DNA of 64,000 nucleotides from Gammaproteobacteria bacterium (GCA_013178375.1 JABLXQ010000024.1:1-64000); one strand, 5' to 3'; positions 1-10,145 are shown, counted from the stretch's first letter. Notes: a model not told the origin generated them from the sequence alone. Program-made: numbers and translations.

Positions 1-314
1 TCCACCAGCGCATCCACAATGCGTTTTCCGGGAAACGAATAGCGCACCAGCGCCCAGGCAAGCATCAGCCCAAACACCGCATTGATCGCCGCTGCCGCCA
101 GCGACGCGCCAAGCGACAGCTTGTAGGACGCCACCACACGCGGCGCCGTCACCACCTGCCAGAACTCGGCCCAGGTCAGCTCCATGGTGCGCAGGAACAC
201 GGCCCCCAGCGGAATCAAAACGATCACCGACAGATACACCAGCGTGTATCCCAGCGACAGGCCAAAACCGGGCAGAACATTGAAACGGCGGGCGGCGACT
301 GCGGGCACCGGCAT
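1..314 (-). CDS. cysT: Sulfate/thiosulfate ABC transporter permease CysT (5' part only)
   Basis: This is the N-terminal part of an inner-membrane permease; the gene runs off the left edge. The translation begins MPVPAVAARRFNVLPGFGLS and continues into a long hydrophobic helix (GYTLVYLSVIVLIPLGAVF), a pattern typical of CysT/CysU. About 104 residues are visible, up to RYSFPGKRIVDALV at the start of the permease core. With CysW, CysA and a periplasmic binding protein it would import sulfate or thiosulfate. The gene is divergent from a porin and a sulfate-binding protein at 578-2882, which supports the substrate call. The ATG at 314 is the only start in good register with the family N-terminus. 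Confidence 0.85.
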   Translation of the reverse strand, partial: MPVPAVAARRFNVLPGFGLSLGYTLVYLSVIVLIPLGAVFLRTMELTWAEFWQVVTAPRVVASYKLSLGASLAAAAINAVFGLMLAWALVRYSFPGKRIVDALV

Positions 315-577
315 AACTGCTCCACTAAAAGGAATAAGGGGAATGTGCAAAGCCGAGCGCAGTCTATCCAGCACTTTTAAGCAACAGAAATACTAAAAAG
401 TAGAAAGCTTATTCGGAATCCTGCAATAGCAGCCGCTGCGCGCATTGCTCAGCGCGTGATAAGCAAATCAGATTTTCTTGGTTCTGGCGAAGAAGCAGCC
501 TGCGTAGAGTGCGATCCAGACAGGCAACGGCCTGTTGCTGATTTCTATTTTCTGTTTTTGTCTGGAGACCACGCATA

Positions 578-1807
578 ATGAAACGCCCTGTTCTGCTTGC
601 CCTGTCTGCAAGCCTGGCCGCCGCTGGCGCCACACCCGCACTGGCGGGCTTTCCCACCGTCTATGGCAAGATCAACGTATCCGCCAACCAGTATGATTTC
701 GAGAAGATCGATTTCGCCGGCACTTCGCCCAACTTCAGCGCCACCGGCGCCACCGATGTGACCGACGAACTGGACAACAGCTCCATTGAAAGCAACTCAT
801 CCCGCATTGGGGTGCGCGGCGACTTCGACGTGGCAGAAGGCCTGACCGCCATCTATCGCCTGGAATACGGCACCGACGTGGACAACGGCACCAACAGCAA
901 CGGCCGTGAATTCAGCCAGCGCAATATTTTTGGCGGCCTGCAAGGCGGCTTCGGCACGGTGATCGCCGGCAAGAACGATACCCCGCTGAAAACCGCCCAG
1001 ACCAATGCCGTGACCAATGGCGACATCGACCGTTTCAACGACCTGCCCCTGGCGGACCTGGGTTCCTATCTGGTAGGCGAAAACCGCGCCGACAACACCG
1101 TGCAATACACCTCGCCGGTATTGCTGGGCGGACTGGTCGTCAACATCGCCTCGATCCAGCTGGAAGAAACCGGCGTGGAAGTCAGCGACACCAACCAGCA
1201 GGATGACAACGGCTTCGGCAGCGGCGCATCGGCCTCTGTTTCCTATGGCAAGGGACGCTGGTTCGTGGCCCTGGCCGTGGATGAAAATGTTGCCACCACC
1301 GACACCATCCGGTTTGCAGGTGAGGCGATACTGGGCCCGGTCAGCATCGGCGCCGTGTACCAGACAGCAGAAAAACATGCGGAAGAGGATTTCATCGGCG
1401 GCTATTCCAACTTCGTCGGCGCCACGCCCACCAGCGTGGGCAGCCCCACCACCGGCCTGAACCCGCTGGCGGAATGGGACGGCGCAGCCAACACCGTCAG
1501 CGGCACCACCGCCACCCCCACCGCACGCTACGACGAACAGGACGGCTACCTGGTCAACGCGCTGTGGAAAATCGCCGGCCGCTGGAGCGCCAAAGTGCAA
1601 TACGGCCACTCCACCAGCACGCCCACCAACGAATTGTTTGACGACGTGGACATTGACGCCATCGCAGCCGGCGTGGACTACAAGTTCAACGACAACTTCA
1701 AGCTCTACGGCTACTACGCCACCCTGGAAACCCAGGGCGACGAGGACATCAGCACCAAGGCCACCACCGACACCACCGCCGGCCTGGGACTGGATCTGAG
1801 ATTCTGA
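578..1807 (+). CDS. Gram-negative general porin
   Basis: Outer-membrane beta-barrel protein of 409 residues with a signal peptide of about 23 residues ([23 protein letters not shown]). The mature part has the classic porin start ([17 protein letters not shown]), the conserved [20 protein letters not shown] stretch, and ends in an aromatic residue (GLGLDLRF), the BAM recognition signal. A GGAG lies about 10 nt before the ATG. It lies 67 bp upstream of the sulfate-binding protein on the same strand and divergent from cysT. It may therefore serve anion or sulfate entry across the outer membrane, but the family alone does not give specificity. Confidence 0.9.
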   Translation: MKRPVLLALSASLAAAGATPALAGFPTVYGKINVSANQYDFEKIDFAGTSPNFSATGATDVTDELDNSSIESNSSRIGVRGDFDVAEGLTAIYRLEYGTDVDNGTNSNGREFSQRNIFGGLQGGFGTVIAGKNDTPLKTAQTNAVTNGDIDRFNDLPLADLGSYLVGENRADNTVQYTSPVLLGGLVVNIASIQLEETGVEVSDTNQQDDNGFGSGASASVSYGKGRWFVALAVDENVATTDTIRFAGEAILGPVSIGAVYQTAEKHAEEDFIGGYSNFVGATPTSVGSPTTGLNPLAEWDGAANTVSGTTATPTARYDEQDGYLVNALWKIAGRWSAKVQYGHSTSTPTNELFDDVDIDAIAAGVDYKFNDNFKLYGYYATLETQGDEDISTKATTDTTAGLGLDLRF

Positions 1808-1874
1808 TTCCGGCACCAACGCTATTTTAAAGACGAGATTATTTACTGCTGACTTTTATCAAGAGGTAACACCC

Positions 1875-2882
1875 GTGAAAACATCGCAACTGAAGAAAGC
1901 GCTCAAACTGACGGCCCTGGCGGCCGCCATCGCCATCACCGGTGATGCCTTCGCCAAGGAAATCAAACTGCTCAACGTGTCCTACGATCCCACCCGGGAA
2001 CTGTACAAGGAATACAACGCCGCATTCGCCAAGGAATGGAAACAGAAAACCGGTGACGATGTGGTGGTGAACCAGTCTCACGGTGGTTCCGGCTCGCAAT
2101 CCCGCGCAGTGATCGACGGCCTGCAGGCCGATGTGGTGACACTGGCTCTGGCCGGCGACATCGATCCGCTGGTGAAAAACGGCAAACTGCTGCCGGAAAA
2201 CTGGATCACCCGTCTGCCGCAAAGCAGCGCGCCCTACACATCCACCATCGTGTTCCTGGTGCGCAAGGGCAACCCGAAAAACATCAAGGACTGGGATGAT
2301 CTGGTGAAATCCGGCGTGGAAGTCATCACGCCCAACCCGAAAACCTCTGGCGGCGCGCGCTGGAACTACCTGGCGGCCTGGGGCTATGCCAAGAAAAAAT
2401 ATGGCAGCGACGAAAAGGCACAGGAATTCGTAGCCAAGCTGTACAAACAGGTGCCCGTGCTGGATACCGGCGCCCGTGGCTCCACCAACACTTTCGTGCA
2501 ACGTGAAATCGGCGACGTACTGCTGGCGTGGGAAAACGAAGCCTTCCTGTCACTGAAGGAATTGGGTCCGGACAAGGTTGAAATCGTGGTGCCCTCACTG
2601 TCGATTCTGGCAGAACCGTCGGTTGCAGTAGTGGACAAATACGCCGATGCCCACGGCACCCGCGCGGTAGCGGAAGCCTACCTGAATCATCTGTACAGCA
2701 AGGAAGGCCAGGAAATTGCGGCGAAAAATTACTACCGCCCGCGCGATGCCGAAGTGGCAGCGAAATACGAAAAAGTGTTCCCCAAGCTGGAACTGATCGG
2801 CATCGAGGATTTCGGTGGCTGGGGCAAGGCACAGGCCGTTCACTTCAATGACGGTGGGATTTTCGACAAGATCTATCAGTAA
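1875..2882 (+). CDS. sbp: Periplasmic sulfate-binding protein
   Basis: Periplasmic binding protein of 335 residues for the CysTWA sulfate transporter. The start is a GTG with AAGAGG 8 nt upstream. The signal peptide ends near GDAFA. Family hallmarks are visible: [17 protein letters not shown] at the mature N-terminus, [18 protein letters not shown] (phosphate/sulfate-binding loop), [12 protein letters not shown], and [16 protein letters not shown]. The length is normal for Sbp/CysP. It follows the porin gene by 67 bp and is followed at once by a strong terminator. It is separated from its permease gene cysT by divergence rather than lying in one operon. Confidence 0.93.
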   Translation: MKTSQLKKALKLTALAAAIAITGDAFAKEIKLLNVSYDPTRELYKEYNAAFAKEWKQKTGDDVVVNQSHGGSGSQSRAVIDGLQADVVTLALAGDIDPLVKNGKLLPENWITRLPQSSAPYTSTIVFLVRKGNPKNIKDWDDLVKSGVEVITPNPKTSGGARWNYLAAWGYAKKKYGSDEKAQEFVAKLYKQVPVLDTGARGSTNTFVQREIGDVLLAWENEAFLSLKELGPDKVEIVVPSLSILAEPSVAVVDKYADAHGTRAVAEAYLNHLYSKEGQEIAAKNYYRPRDAEVAAKYEKVFPKLELIGIEDFGGWGKAQAVHFNDGGIFDKIYQ

Positions 2883-2898
2883 TCTTCAAACGCAACAA

Positions 2899-2937
2899 AA
2901 AAGCCGGGATTCGCTTGGTGCGAAGCCCGGCTTTTTA
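2899..2937 (+). terminator. Rho-independent terminator after sbp
   Basis: GC-rich stem GCCGGG-A-TTCGC / GCGAA-GCCCGGC with a five-base loop, flanked by A-run on the left and T5 on the right, starting 17 bp after the sbp stop. The A-run makes it usable in the other direction too, for the convergent lipoprotein gene that ends at 2951. Confidence 0.85.
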
Positions 2938-2950
2938 ATTTCCATTCGCC

Positions 2951-3985
2951 CTAAGGCAACTCGAATTCCAGTGCACTGACCAATCCCGACGCCAGATCCT
3001 GTTCCGCCAGACTGCCAAAAATATAAGGCGCCACCGCCGCATCGTTTTTCAGGAAATAATCGAACCAGGCGGTGAAGTAGCGCCGCGACAGGCGCTGGTG
3101 ATGCTCGCGTGTGTCAACCACGGCTTTGCAATCAAACGCCTGCCCCGCCGTATTGGCCAGGCTGCCTGCATCGTTGAAAGAAACATGGTTGCCGCCGTTG
3201 ATCAGCACAAATTGCCGGGATTCTGTTGTCAGCGCCTGATAATAAGCGGCGTCCCAGAGATCGCCCGTTATGCAGTCCTGGGTGGCGGCCTGAATCTGCG
3301 TCGGTGCCGTGATGGTCGCCAGTCCCGCCGCGATGGTGTCTTTCAGGTCGATGGGCGTCGTGGCCGTTCTGATCGTCTGCACCAGATCGCCAGGCGCGCC
3401 CGGCGCCAGCGCGACCACCGCATCAATGTCCATGCTTTGGGCCGCACGCGAGGCGGCGGCACCACCCAGGGAGTGACCCATGATGCCACGCTGATTCAAA
3501 TCGATCTGACCGTACACAGGGCTGTCGGGATTGCCATTTTCCGCTTCCAGCCATTCAAAGGCAGACACGAATCCAGCCTGATGCTGGGCGGTGCTGGCGG
3601 TGAGCGGAACGGGCACCGTGAACAGCAGCACCGTGTAGCCGTGGGATGCCAGATGATTTCCAACCCAGCGATAGTATCCCTTTACGGCACCAAGCCCGGG
3701 CGAGAACGCGATGGCAGGATAGGTGCCTGGACTGGCGGGATAGTAGAGGGTGGTGTTGTAGGTACCAAAGTCGTTCTGCATCCTGCCATCGAGTTCATTG
3801 ACTTCAAACTCGCCCGGTTCATCCAGAACAGTGGGCTCGGGCGTGACAGCGGGCGGCGTACCGGTTTTGTTGATGGGACTGCAACCCTGCATGAGGGGCA
3901 GCAACAACAGGCAGCAGGCCGTTAGCAATAACGATTTACGTAGCGGGAACAATTTGAGCGCATTACTTTTTATTATTGGGTTCAT
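2951..3985 (-). CDS. Alpha/beta-hydrolase lipoprotein (chlorophyllase/PET-hydrolase-like)
   Basis: Predicted lipoprotein of 344 residues. The N-terminus has a lipobox (LMQGC) after a hydrophobic stretch, so it is probably anchored to a membrane. The nucleophile elbow is GHSLGGAAASR and the catalytic His lies in GGNHVSFND. The fold resembles dienelactone hydrolase or polyester-hydrolase-like esterases (YNTTLYYPASPGTYPAIAF, ending with a helix-rich FDYFLKND). The ATG at 3985 is preferred over one 17 codons upstream because GGAG sits 10 nt before it and the signal peptide then begins correctly. The substrate is unknown. It converges on sbp and diverges from the START-domain gene. Confidence 0.7.
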   Translation of the reverse strand: MNPIIKSNALKLFPLRKSLLLTACCLLLLPLMQGCSPINKTGTPPAVTPEPTVLDEPGEFEVNELDGRMQNDFGTYNTTLYYPASPGTYPAIAFSPGLGAVKGYYRWVGNHLASHGYTVLLFTVPVPLTASTAQHQAGFVSAFEWLEAENGNPDSPVYGQIDLNQRGIMGHSLGGAAASRAAQSMDIDAVVALAPGAPGDLVQTIRTATTPIDLKDTIAAGLATITAPTQIQAATQDCITGDLWDAAYYQALTTESRQFVLINGGNHVSFNDAGSLANTAGQAFDCKAVVDTREHHQRLSRRYFTAWFDYFLKNDAAVAPYIFGSLAEQDLASGLVSALEFELP

Positions 3986-4213
3986 TTTTATGGTTCTCCA
4001 AGGCCCATGGGCTATATACCCAAGCGAACGATACATCTGACAACAACCACTGTCAAAAATGGAAGTTGAAGCAGTTCACGCTTTCACAACCGGCACGCCT
4101 GCGGCCTGATGGATGGTTGTCGGCAATCCTGAATGACGTTGCCGAAGCCCTGTTTTCGGTTACCATGCTGGCCCACTTTTCGATAGTTCACATTTGCCAT
4201 TTCAGGGGATTAC

Positions 4214-4849
4214 ATGTCGAAGTTGCTGATGCAGATCTTTTTGCATGCCGCCTTATTGCTTGTTTCATTGCAGACAGCCTTGGCAGCCGAGCCGGACTGG
4301 TCACTGGAGAAATCGGCGCAGGGTATCAATGTCTATACGGCGCATACGGAAAAAACCTCGCACCTGGCGTTCCGGGCGGAGTCGGTGATTCCGGGGCGTT
4401 CGGTCAACGATGTGCTGACAGTGATCAAGGATGTACCCGGCCTGGTGAACTGGCTGCATACCTGCTACGAAGCCGAGCAAGTGGCTCTGGAAGGGGACGC
4501 GGTGCAGATCATTTACATGAAAAATGAATCGCCGGCGCTGCTGGTGTCGGAGCGGGACATGGTGCTGCGGATGGAGATCCAGCGCCAGACTGCTGATAAA
4601 GCGGCAGTCATTCTGACCGGTGTGCCGGAGCGGCTTCCTGCGAAAAAAGACTTTGTACGCATCCCCCTGTTTGAAGGCGGCTGGACACTGGAAAATGTCG
4701 GCAATGATGTGAAGGTGGTGTACAGCGCGGTCATGGACCCGGGTGGCTCGGTGCCGGCGGCGGTCAGCAACATGATGGTAGTGAAAATGCCGTTCGAGAC
4801 CGTGCGCAAGCTGTCTGATGTTGTGTCGAAGAAGCCTCGCGAAGGCTGA
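4214..4849 (+). CDS. START-domain (lipid-transfer fold) exported protein
   Basis: A 211-residue protein with a signal peptide (MSKLLMQIFLHAALLLVSLQTALA) followed by a START/polyketide-cyclase-like domain. It begins EPDWSLEKSAQGINVYTA, has the typical VLTVIKDVPGLVNWLHTCYEAEQV core and SERDMVLRMEIQRQ, and ends in an amphipathic helix (MPFETVRKLSDVVSKK). Bacterial members of this group are periplasmic and thought to bind hydrophobic ligands; the ligand here is unknown. AGGGG sits 5 nt before the ATG. It is probably a single-gene unit between two minus-strand hydrolase genes. Confidence 0.75.
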   Translation: MSKLLMQIFLHAALLLVSLQTALAAEPDWSLEKSAQGINVYTAHTEKTSHLAFRAESVIPGRSVNDVLTVIKDVPGLVNWLHTCYEAEQVALEGDAVQIIYMKNESPALLVSERDMVLRMEIQRQTADKAAVILTGVPERLPAKKDFVRIPLFEGGWTLENVGNDVKVVYSAVMDPGGSVPAAVSNMMVVKMPFETVRKLSDVVSKKPREG

Positions 4850-4894
4850 TCGAACAACAAACCGCGTTCAAAAAGACCACGGCCGTCAGCAGCT

Positions 4895-5581
4895 TCACAC
4901 GTACAGTATCTTCCGCCGCGTATGCTTGCGCACATTCGCCAGCACACTGCCCCTGCCACGCCGGCGCGCCGCACTGTCCACCGATCCCAGCACCGGAAAC
5001 GCGTGGGCCGCCAGCCGCAGGCTCTGCAGCAGATTGTGCACCAGCGGCCAGGGCCCGTGCCCGGATTCCACATTGATATGGCCGGCATCGCCGGCGTCAT
5101 GAAACACAAATCCCCAGCGCCGCGCCCACTCGCGAGCATCGCTCTGCGCCATCCAGGGATCGGTGCTGCTGGCCACCACCAGCCCCATCACCGACAGCGG
5201 CCAGTCCGGCAGCAAAGATTTCACACTGTGCACAGCGGAAGAGCGGCGCTCAAACCGGTTCTGGTCGCGCACGCCAACGGGGGAAAAACGGTTGGGATCG
5301 GCCGGTGCCACCAGGATCGCGCCCGCCACTTTCTCGGTGCGGTCGGCCATGGCCACGATGCTGGCCAGGCAGCCGAAACTGTGAGCCACGATCCAGACCG
5401 CGCCAGTAGCGGCATCGATCTCGTCGCGGATCGCCAGCGCCCAATCCGCCAGCACCGGCTGTTCCCAGTCGATGCCACCCACCCGCCGCGCTTCCGGCAA
5501 CTGGGTTTCCAGCCAGCTCTGCCAGTGGCTCGGGCCACTGCCGTGAAATCCTGGCACCACCAACACCGTTGCATTGCTCAT
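4895..5581 (-). CDS. RBBP9/YdeN-family serine hydrolase
   Basis: Small alpha/beta-hydrolase of 228 residues. It starts MSNATVLVVPGFHGSGPSHW, the family's N-terminal signature. The nucleophile is in AHSFGCLAS, the acid near SSTDPW, and the catalytic His in the DAGDAGHINVESGHGPW block, which is characteristic of RBBP9/YdeN. The last 40 residues (ARRRGRGSVLANVRKHTRRK) are an unusually basic tail beyond the normal fold. Members are cytosolic esterases of uncertain substrate. The gene converges on the START-domain gene with only 45 bp between stops. Confidence 0.82.
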   Translation of the reverse strand: MSNATVLVVPGFHGSGPSHWQSWLETQLPEARRVGGIDWEQPVLADWALAIRDEIDAATGAVWIVAHSFGCLASIVAMADRTEKVAGAILVAPADPNRFSPVGVRDQNRFERRSSAVHSVKSLLPDWPLSVMGLVVASSTDPWMAQSDAREWARRWGFVFHDAGDAGHINVESGHGPWPLVHNLLQSLRLAAHAFPVLGSVDSAARRRGRGSVLANVRKHTRRKILYV

Positions 5582-5700
5582 CTGCCACCTCCCGGTTCCA
5601 ATAACCGGTCACTCTAGGCAACTGCAGACCGCAAGCGAACCAAGAAAAATGGCAATGCTTATTCAGGATTGGAAAAACAACCGTTGCAACAGCGCGAGGC

Positions 5701-7461
5701 TCAAGACCAGGACTCCGGCCGTCTTTGCCCACCCAGATGGCGGATGCGATTGAGCGCATATTGCAGGTCACCGATCCGCTGCGTTATCTGATAGCTCAGC
5801 CGGTGCCGGGTCGCGATACTGCTGGCCCGATCCACATACTCCTGCGCGCTTTCCAGCTCGTCCTCGTTCAGTGCCTTGCTGGCCAGTTCCAGATACCGGG
5901 AGGCGACGATGGCCAGCCCCTGCCGCGCCGGCCTGTTACGCGGGTCCAGCGACAGCACTTCGCGGTACTTTTCATACGCACTGTTCACGTCCGGAACCGT
6001 AAGATGGGGGGTCTGCAGCGCGTCATCGGCCTGCTGCAGCAGTTGCTCCACCGGATCTGGCGCCGGCTCAGGGTCTTTTGCCACGGCGAGGTCCGGCGGC
6101 GTGGCAGGCACGGGCGATTCAGTGACGGCGGTTTTCGCTGTGGCGGTTACTGCTTCATCGGCAGATTCAGGTGCTGCCGTGGCAGCCAGGGTTATCGGCG
6201 GTTCATCCACAGCAACCGCCGGAGCGGAAATCTCTGCAGACTCTGCAGACGCCGGCGGCGGGATGCGGTCTTGCGGCACACCGTAATCCGCGGGAAATGT
6301 TGCCGCCACAGGTTGATTTGCCAGCTGCCGCACGTTGTCCAGCAATGCCGGCCCATGGAGAAAGACAAGCGGCACTGCCGACAACACCAGCAGGACCAGC
6401 AGGATTCCCGTCAGGGACCGGTGACGCTGGGGTGGTACCCTGGACATTGCAGGGCTCATCACCGGTGGACAACTCGCCAACGCCAATTCCAACTCCAGAT
6501 CTTCGCTGAGGTCCTGAATCAAGGTCGGCGCGCTCGGTGCCAGCCGTGGTGCTTCCATTCCGCTGGCATCAACCCGGGGGGAAGGACGCCGCACTGGCAC
6601 TGGCTGGCCAACCTGCACAACCTCTGCCTCCCGCGGCCGTGGCATGCCCAGAAGGGACGCCGGCACTTTCAGGCAGGGCTCCAGGGCCCGCATCACTTCA
6701 TCCATGTCGGCAAAACGCTCGTCACGGTTCCTGGCCAGCATGCGTTCCAGTATCGGCTGCAACCAGGACACCTCGGACGGAAGGCGCGGAACAGGGTCCG
6801 CACTGTGGCGCACGACATCGGCCACCGTTGCGCCGGATTCCAGCAGCGGACGCCGGGCCAGTGCCTCATACAGCACAGCTCCAAGGCTGTAGATATCGCT
6901 GCGGATATCCAGACTGTCCGCCCTGGCCTGTTCCGGGCTCATATAGCGTGGCGATCCGACAATCTGCCGGTCTCCGGTCGCAGCTTCAGCGGCAGATTTC
7001 ACATCCACGGCGATGCCGAAATCCGTCAGAACCGCAGTCTGGTCTTCCCGGAACAGAATGTTTTCAGGTTTGATGTCGCGATGGATAAAGGATTTGGAAT
7101 GGGCGTAGTGCAAGGCGCAGGCAATGTCATAGACAATCCGCAGCACCGCGCCCGTATCACAGCCAGCGGCCAAACGGCGCTTGAGATCCCCGCTGGGCAG
7201 GTATTCCATGGCGAGGTATTGGTGTAACTGGTAATGGCCGACATCGAACACGGGCACGATATTGCGATGGCAGAGACTGGCACCGATCTTGGCTTCACGC
7301 ATGAAGCGCTCGCAGAAATCCGGATTCGCCGCCAACGCCGGCGTCAGTATTTTAAGCGCTACCTGCCGCTCAAGATTATGTTGGTAGGCCAGATAAACAA
7401 TGGCCATTCCGCCTTGGCCAATCGGTCTGATAACGGTGTAGCCAGGAATTTGCACGTCCAT
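5701..7461 (-). CDS. Membrane Ser/Thr protein kinase (PknB/Stk type)
   Basis: A 586-residue receptor-like kinase. The catalytic domain spans about residues 8-265: glycine loop GQGGMAIVY (15-23), VALK with Lys37, HRDIKPEN with Asp129, DFG at 147-149, and the SPRYMSPEQA activation-segment end. A proline-rich linker follows, then one membrane helix near residues 355-375 (GILLVLLVLSAVPLVFLHG). The periplasmic part is Ala/Pro/Glu-rich and ends in a helical, TPR-like segment (about 480-580). Family knowledge suggests autophosphorylation and control of cell-envelope or secretion processes. No phosphatase or FHA gene lies next to it in this window, so its role is open. Confidence 0.92.
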   Translation of the reverse strand: MDVQIPGYTVIRPIGQGGMAIVYLAYQHNLERQVALKILTPALAANPDFCERFMREAKIGASLCHRNIVPVFDVGHYQLHQYLAMEYLPSGDLKRRLAAGCDTGAVLRIVYDIACALHYAHSKSFIHRDIKPENILFREDQTAVLTDFGIAVDVKSAAEAATGDRQIVGSPRYMSPEQARADSLDIRSDIYSLGAVLYEALARRPLLESGATVADVVRHSADPVPRLPSEVSWLQPILERMLARNRDERFADMDEVMRALEPCLKVPASLLGMPRPREAEVVQVGQPVPVRRPSPRVDASGMEAPRLAPSAPTLIQDLSEDLELELALASCPPVMSPAMSRVPPQRHRSLTGILLVLLVLSAVPLVFLHGPALLDNVRQLANQPVAATFPADYGVPQDRIPPPASAESAEISAPAVAVDEPPITLAATAAPESADEAVTATAKTAVTESPVPATPPDLAVAKDPEPAPDPVEQLLQQADDALQTPHLTVPDVNSAYEKYREVLSLDPRNRPARQGLAIVASRYLELASKALNEDELESAQEYVDRASSIATRHRLSYQITQRIGDLQYALNRIRHLGGQRRPESWS

Positions 7462-7645
7462 ATTCGATCACCATCCGTTCGTAAGTAGCACAGAACCGGA
7501 TGAGTATTGTTGGCCCATTACACTTGCGATGTCCATGCACGGTTAACACAATTGCAACATCCCGGCTAGAATGCGGAAAATGGCAACTGGTGCTGGTCGC
7601 AATTCGTGCAAATATGGCGATTTTTGGCTGAAATTCACTCGATTC

Positions 7646-7681
7646 CCACTGATGACAGACACCCGTGCCTGTCGTCAGTGG
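7646..7681 (-). terminator. Hairpin after glpK
   Basis: Inverted repeat with 13-bp arms (CCACTGATGACAG and CTGTCGTCAGTGG, one mismatch) around a 10-nt loop, starting 7 bp beyond the glpK stop on the minus strand. There is no T-run, so it may need Rho or act as an mRNA-stabilising 3' stem. Confidence 0.5.
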
Positions 7682-7688
7682 TGATAAA

Positions 7689-9203
7689 TCAACTGCGCCG
7701 CACCCGCTTCACCGCATCCAGCCAGCCCGCATACAAGCGATTGCGCAAAACGTCGTCCATCTGCGGCGTGAAATGGCGCTGGCAATGCCACAATTCCGCA
7801 ATCTCCTCCAGCGACTTGTAGACCCCCACCTGCAGTCCTGCCAGATAGGCCGCCCCCAGCGCCGTGGTCTCGATGATCGCCGGGCGGTCCACATTCACGT
7901 TCAGCACGTCGCACAAAAACTGCACCACCCAGTTGTTCGCCACCATGCCACCGTCCACGCGCAACGTGGTGGGCTTGCCGGCGCCGTCCCCTTCCATGGC
8001 GTGGATCAGATCCTTGGTCTGGTACGCCACCGACTGCAGTCCGGCGGTGACAATATCCTTGATACCGGTGTCGCGGGTCAGGCCAAACAGGGCGCCGCGC
8101 GCCTCCGGATCCCAGTAGGGCGCGCCCAGGCCGGTGAACGCTGGCACCATGTAAACGCCATGCTCCACTCCCACTTCCTGCGCCATGGCCTCGGTCTCTC
8201 GGGCGTGGGTGATCAGCGCAATGCCGTCCCGCAGCCACTGGATCGCGGCACCGGCAATGAAAATGCTGCCTTCCAGACCGTAGGTCACCTGCCCCTTCAG
8301 GCGATAACCCACCGTGGTCAGCAGGCGGTTGCGCGACTGCAGTGCCTCGCTGCCAGTATTCAGGATCATGAAGCAGCCGGTACCATAGGTGCTCTTGATC
8401 ATGCCGGGCTTGAAACAGGCCTGCCCGATCAGCGCCGCCTGCTGGTCCCCCGCCATGCCGGCCACGGGAATCTCCCCGCCAAACAGGGACGGATCGGTGG
8501 AGCCGAAATCCGCCGCGCAGTCTTCCACTTCAGGCAGCAGGGCTTTGGGCACATTGAACAGATTCAGCAGCTCATCGTCCCACTGCTGGGTCTGGATGTT
8601 GAACACCAGGGTGCGCGACGCATTGGTGGCATCGGTCTTGTGGCTCCTGCCGCCGGTCAGTCGCCACAACAGGAAGGTATCGATGGTGCCAAAGGCCAGC
8701 TCGCCGTTCTCGGCCCGCGCCCGCGCGCCGTCCACATGGTCCAGAATCCAGGCAATCTTGGTGGCGGAAAAATAGGGGTCGATCAGCAGGCCGGTCTTCT
8801 CCTGCACACGGGCCTCGTTGCCGCCGGAGCCTTTGCCACCGGCCCCCTTTCCACCTGAGCGGAGGCTGACACAGGTTTCCGCCGTGCGCCGGTCCTGCCA
8901 GACAATGGCGCGGTGGATCGGTTTGCCGCTGGCGCGGTCCCACACCACGGTGGTTTCGCGCTGGTTGGTGATGCCGATGCCGGCGATGTCCGCTGCACTC
9001 AGCTGGGCATTGCGCAGCACCTCGCGGCACACCTGCAGCACGCTGGACCAGATTTCCTCGGGTTCATGTTCCACCCAGCCGTCGGCTGGGAAATGCTGGG
9101 TGAATTCCTTCTGCGCCGAGGTCACGATGCTGCCGCGCTGGTCGAAAATGATGGCGCGGCTGGAGGTGGTGCCCTGGTCGATGGATAACAGATATTGCCT
9201 CAT
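7689..9203 (-). CDS. glpK: Glycerol kinase
   Basis: FGGY-family kinase of 504 residues that phosphorylates glycerol to glycerol-3-phosphate. It begins [20 protein letters not shown] (ATP-binding), contains [10 protein letters not shown], the FGGY signatures around [13 protein letters not shown] and the [10 protein letters not shown] region, and [13 protein letters not shown] lies upstream of the ATG. An odd feature is a glycine/lysine-rich insert ([16 protein letters not shown], about residues 115-130) where E. coli GlpK has a shorter, non-repetitive loop; it is surface-located and probably tolerated. The gene is divergent from glpR, the usual local regulator. Confidence 0.96.
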   Translation of the reverse strand: MRQYLLSIDQGTTSSRAIIFDQRGSIVTSAQKEFTQHFPADGWVEHEPEEIWSSVLQVCREVLRNAQLSAADIAGIGITNQRETTVVWDRASGKPIHRAIVWQDRRTAETCVSLRSGGKGAGGKGSGGNEARVQEKTGLLIDPYFSATKIAWILDHVDGARARAENGELAFGTIDTFLLWRLTGGRSHKTDATNASRTLVFNIQTQQWDDELLNLFNVPKALLPEVEDCAADFGSTDPSLFGGEIPVAGMAGDQQAALIGQACFKPGMIKSTYGTGCFMILNTGSEALQSRNRLLTTVGYRLKGQVTYGLEGSIFIAGAAIQWLRDGIALITHARETEAMAQEVGVEHGVYMVPAFTGLGAPYWDPEARGALFGLTRDTGIKDIVTAGLQSVAYQTKDLIHAMEGDGAGKPTTLRVDGGMVANNWVVQFLCDVLNVNVDRPAIIETTALGAAYLAGLQVGVYKSLEEIAELWHCQRHFTPQMDDVLRNRLYAGWLDAVKRVRRS

Positions 9204-9326
9204 GACGGCTTCCTTTGGCGGTGGTCAATCCTGGGGGGATATTGTTGTATTATTCAATACTTGCCCGTTGCAGCGGCAGCACTTTACACCCGCTGCGCCC
9301 CATCCTACAGAGCGAGAATAATAAAA
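9204..9326. promoter_or_regulatory. glpK-glpR divergent promoter region
   Basis: This 123-bp gap must hold promoters for both genes. An inverted repeat GTATT-4-AATAC lies at 9247-9260 in an AT-rich patch and is a candidate operator. It does not match the E. coli GlpR consensus well, so the assignment is inferred from position only. Confidence 0.4.
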
Positions 9327-10145
9327 GTGGCCAACCTTTCGCAGCAGGCACGGCACGAACTGATTGTAGAACTGGTCAATGCCAAGGGCTTCGTGTCCAT
9401 CGATGACCTGGCGGTTCATTTCGACGTCACCCCGCAGACCATGCGGCGGGACATCAATACCCTGGCCACCGAGAACCGGGTACGGCGCTTTCACGGCGGC
9501 GCCAGCGCGGCCCCGTCCACCCAGAACACCGAGTACGCCAAACGCAAGCACCTGCAATCACCGGAAAAGGCCCGCATCGCCAAGTGCGTGGCCCAGCATA
9601 TTCCCGACCACGCCTCACTGTTCATCAACATCGGCACCACCAATGAAGCCATTGCGCGCGAACTGCTCGGTCACACCGGTCTGAAAATCATCACCAACAA
9701 CCTGCACGTGGCGGCCATCGTCAGTGGCAAGGAAGACTTCGACGTCATTATCGCCGGCGGCAAGGTGCGCAGCCGCGACGGCGGCATCATCGGCGAGGCA
9801 ACCACCGACTTCGTACAGCAGTTCCGGGTGGACTACGGCATCATCGGCATCTCGGGCATCGACGACGACGGCTCCCTTTTGGATTTTGATTACCAGGAAG
9901 TACGGGTAGCCCAGGCGCTGATCCGCAACTCGCGCCAGGTCATGCTCGCCTGTGACCACACCAAGTTCGGCCGCCACGCCATGATCCGGCTGGGCGACAT
10001 CAGCAGCATCCACATGCTGGTGACCGACCGCGAACCGGAGGAAGCCTTCCGCAACCTGCTGCGGGATAAAGGCGTGCGCACGCTGGTGGCGGATGATGCG
10101 ACCAACGATCTGCCATTGGATGACGGTGGGGATGAGACCGAATGA
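9327..10145 (+). CDS. glpR: DeoR-family glycerol-3-phosphate regulon repressor
   Basis: DeoR-type repressor of 272 residues. The N-terminal winged helix is SQQARHELIVELVNAKGFVS followed by IDDLAVHFDVTPQTMRRDIN, and the wing ends RVRRFHGGAS. The C-terminal sugar-phosphate sensor domain has NIGTTNEAIARELLGH and the GISGIDDDGSLLDFDYQEV block typical of GlpR. The chosen start is GTG at 9327 because upstream codons (a Trp/Cys-rich stretch) are unlike the family; only a weak purine-rich RBS is visible. It should repress glpK and other glp genes in the absence of glycerol-3-phosphate. The acidic tail (about 15 residues) is longer than in E. coli. Confidence 0.92.
   Translation: MANLSQQARHELIVELVNAKGFVSIDDLAVHFDVTPQTMRRDINTLATENRVRRFHGGASAAPSTQNTEYAKRKHLQSPEKARIAKCVAQHIPDHASLFINIGTTNEAIARELLGHTGLKIITNNLHVAAIVSGKEDFDVIIAGGKVRSRDGGIIGEATTDFVQQFRVDYGIIGISGIDDDGSLLDFDYQEVRVAQALIRNSRQVMLACDHTKFGRHAMIRLGDISSIHMLVTDREPEEAFRNLLRDKGVRTLVADDATNDLPLDDGGDETE

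Noticed and set aside
797-1819. Long minus-strand reading frame antisense to the porin
   Set aside because: Low-complexity Val/Gly-rich translation mirrored from the GC-rich porin codons; no RBS and no domain.
5725-7227. Long plus-strand frame opposite the protein kinase
   Set aside because: His/Arg/Gln-rich antisense shadow of a clear kinase gene.
7665-8858. Long plus-strand frame opposite glpK
   Set aside because: Antisense shadow; glpK motifs on the other strand are unambiguous.
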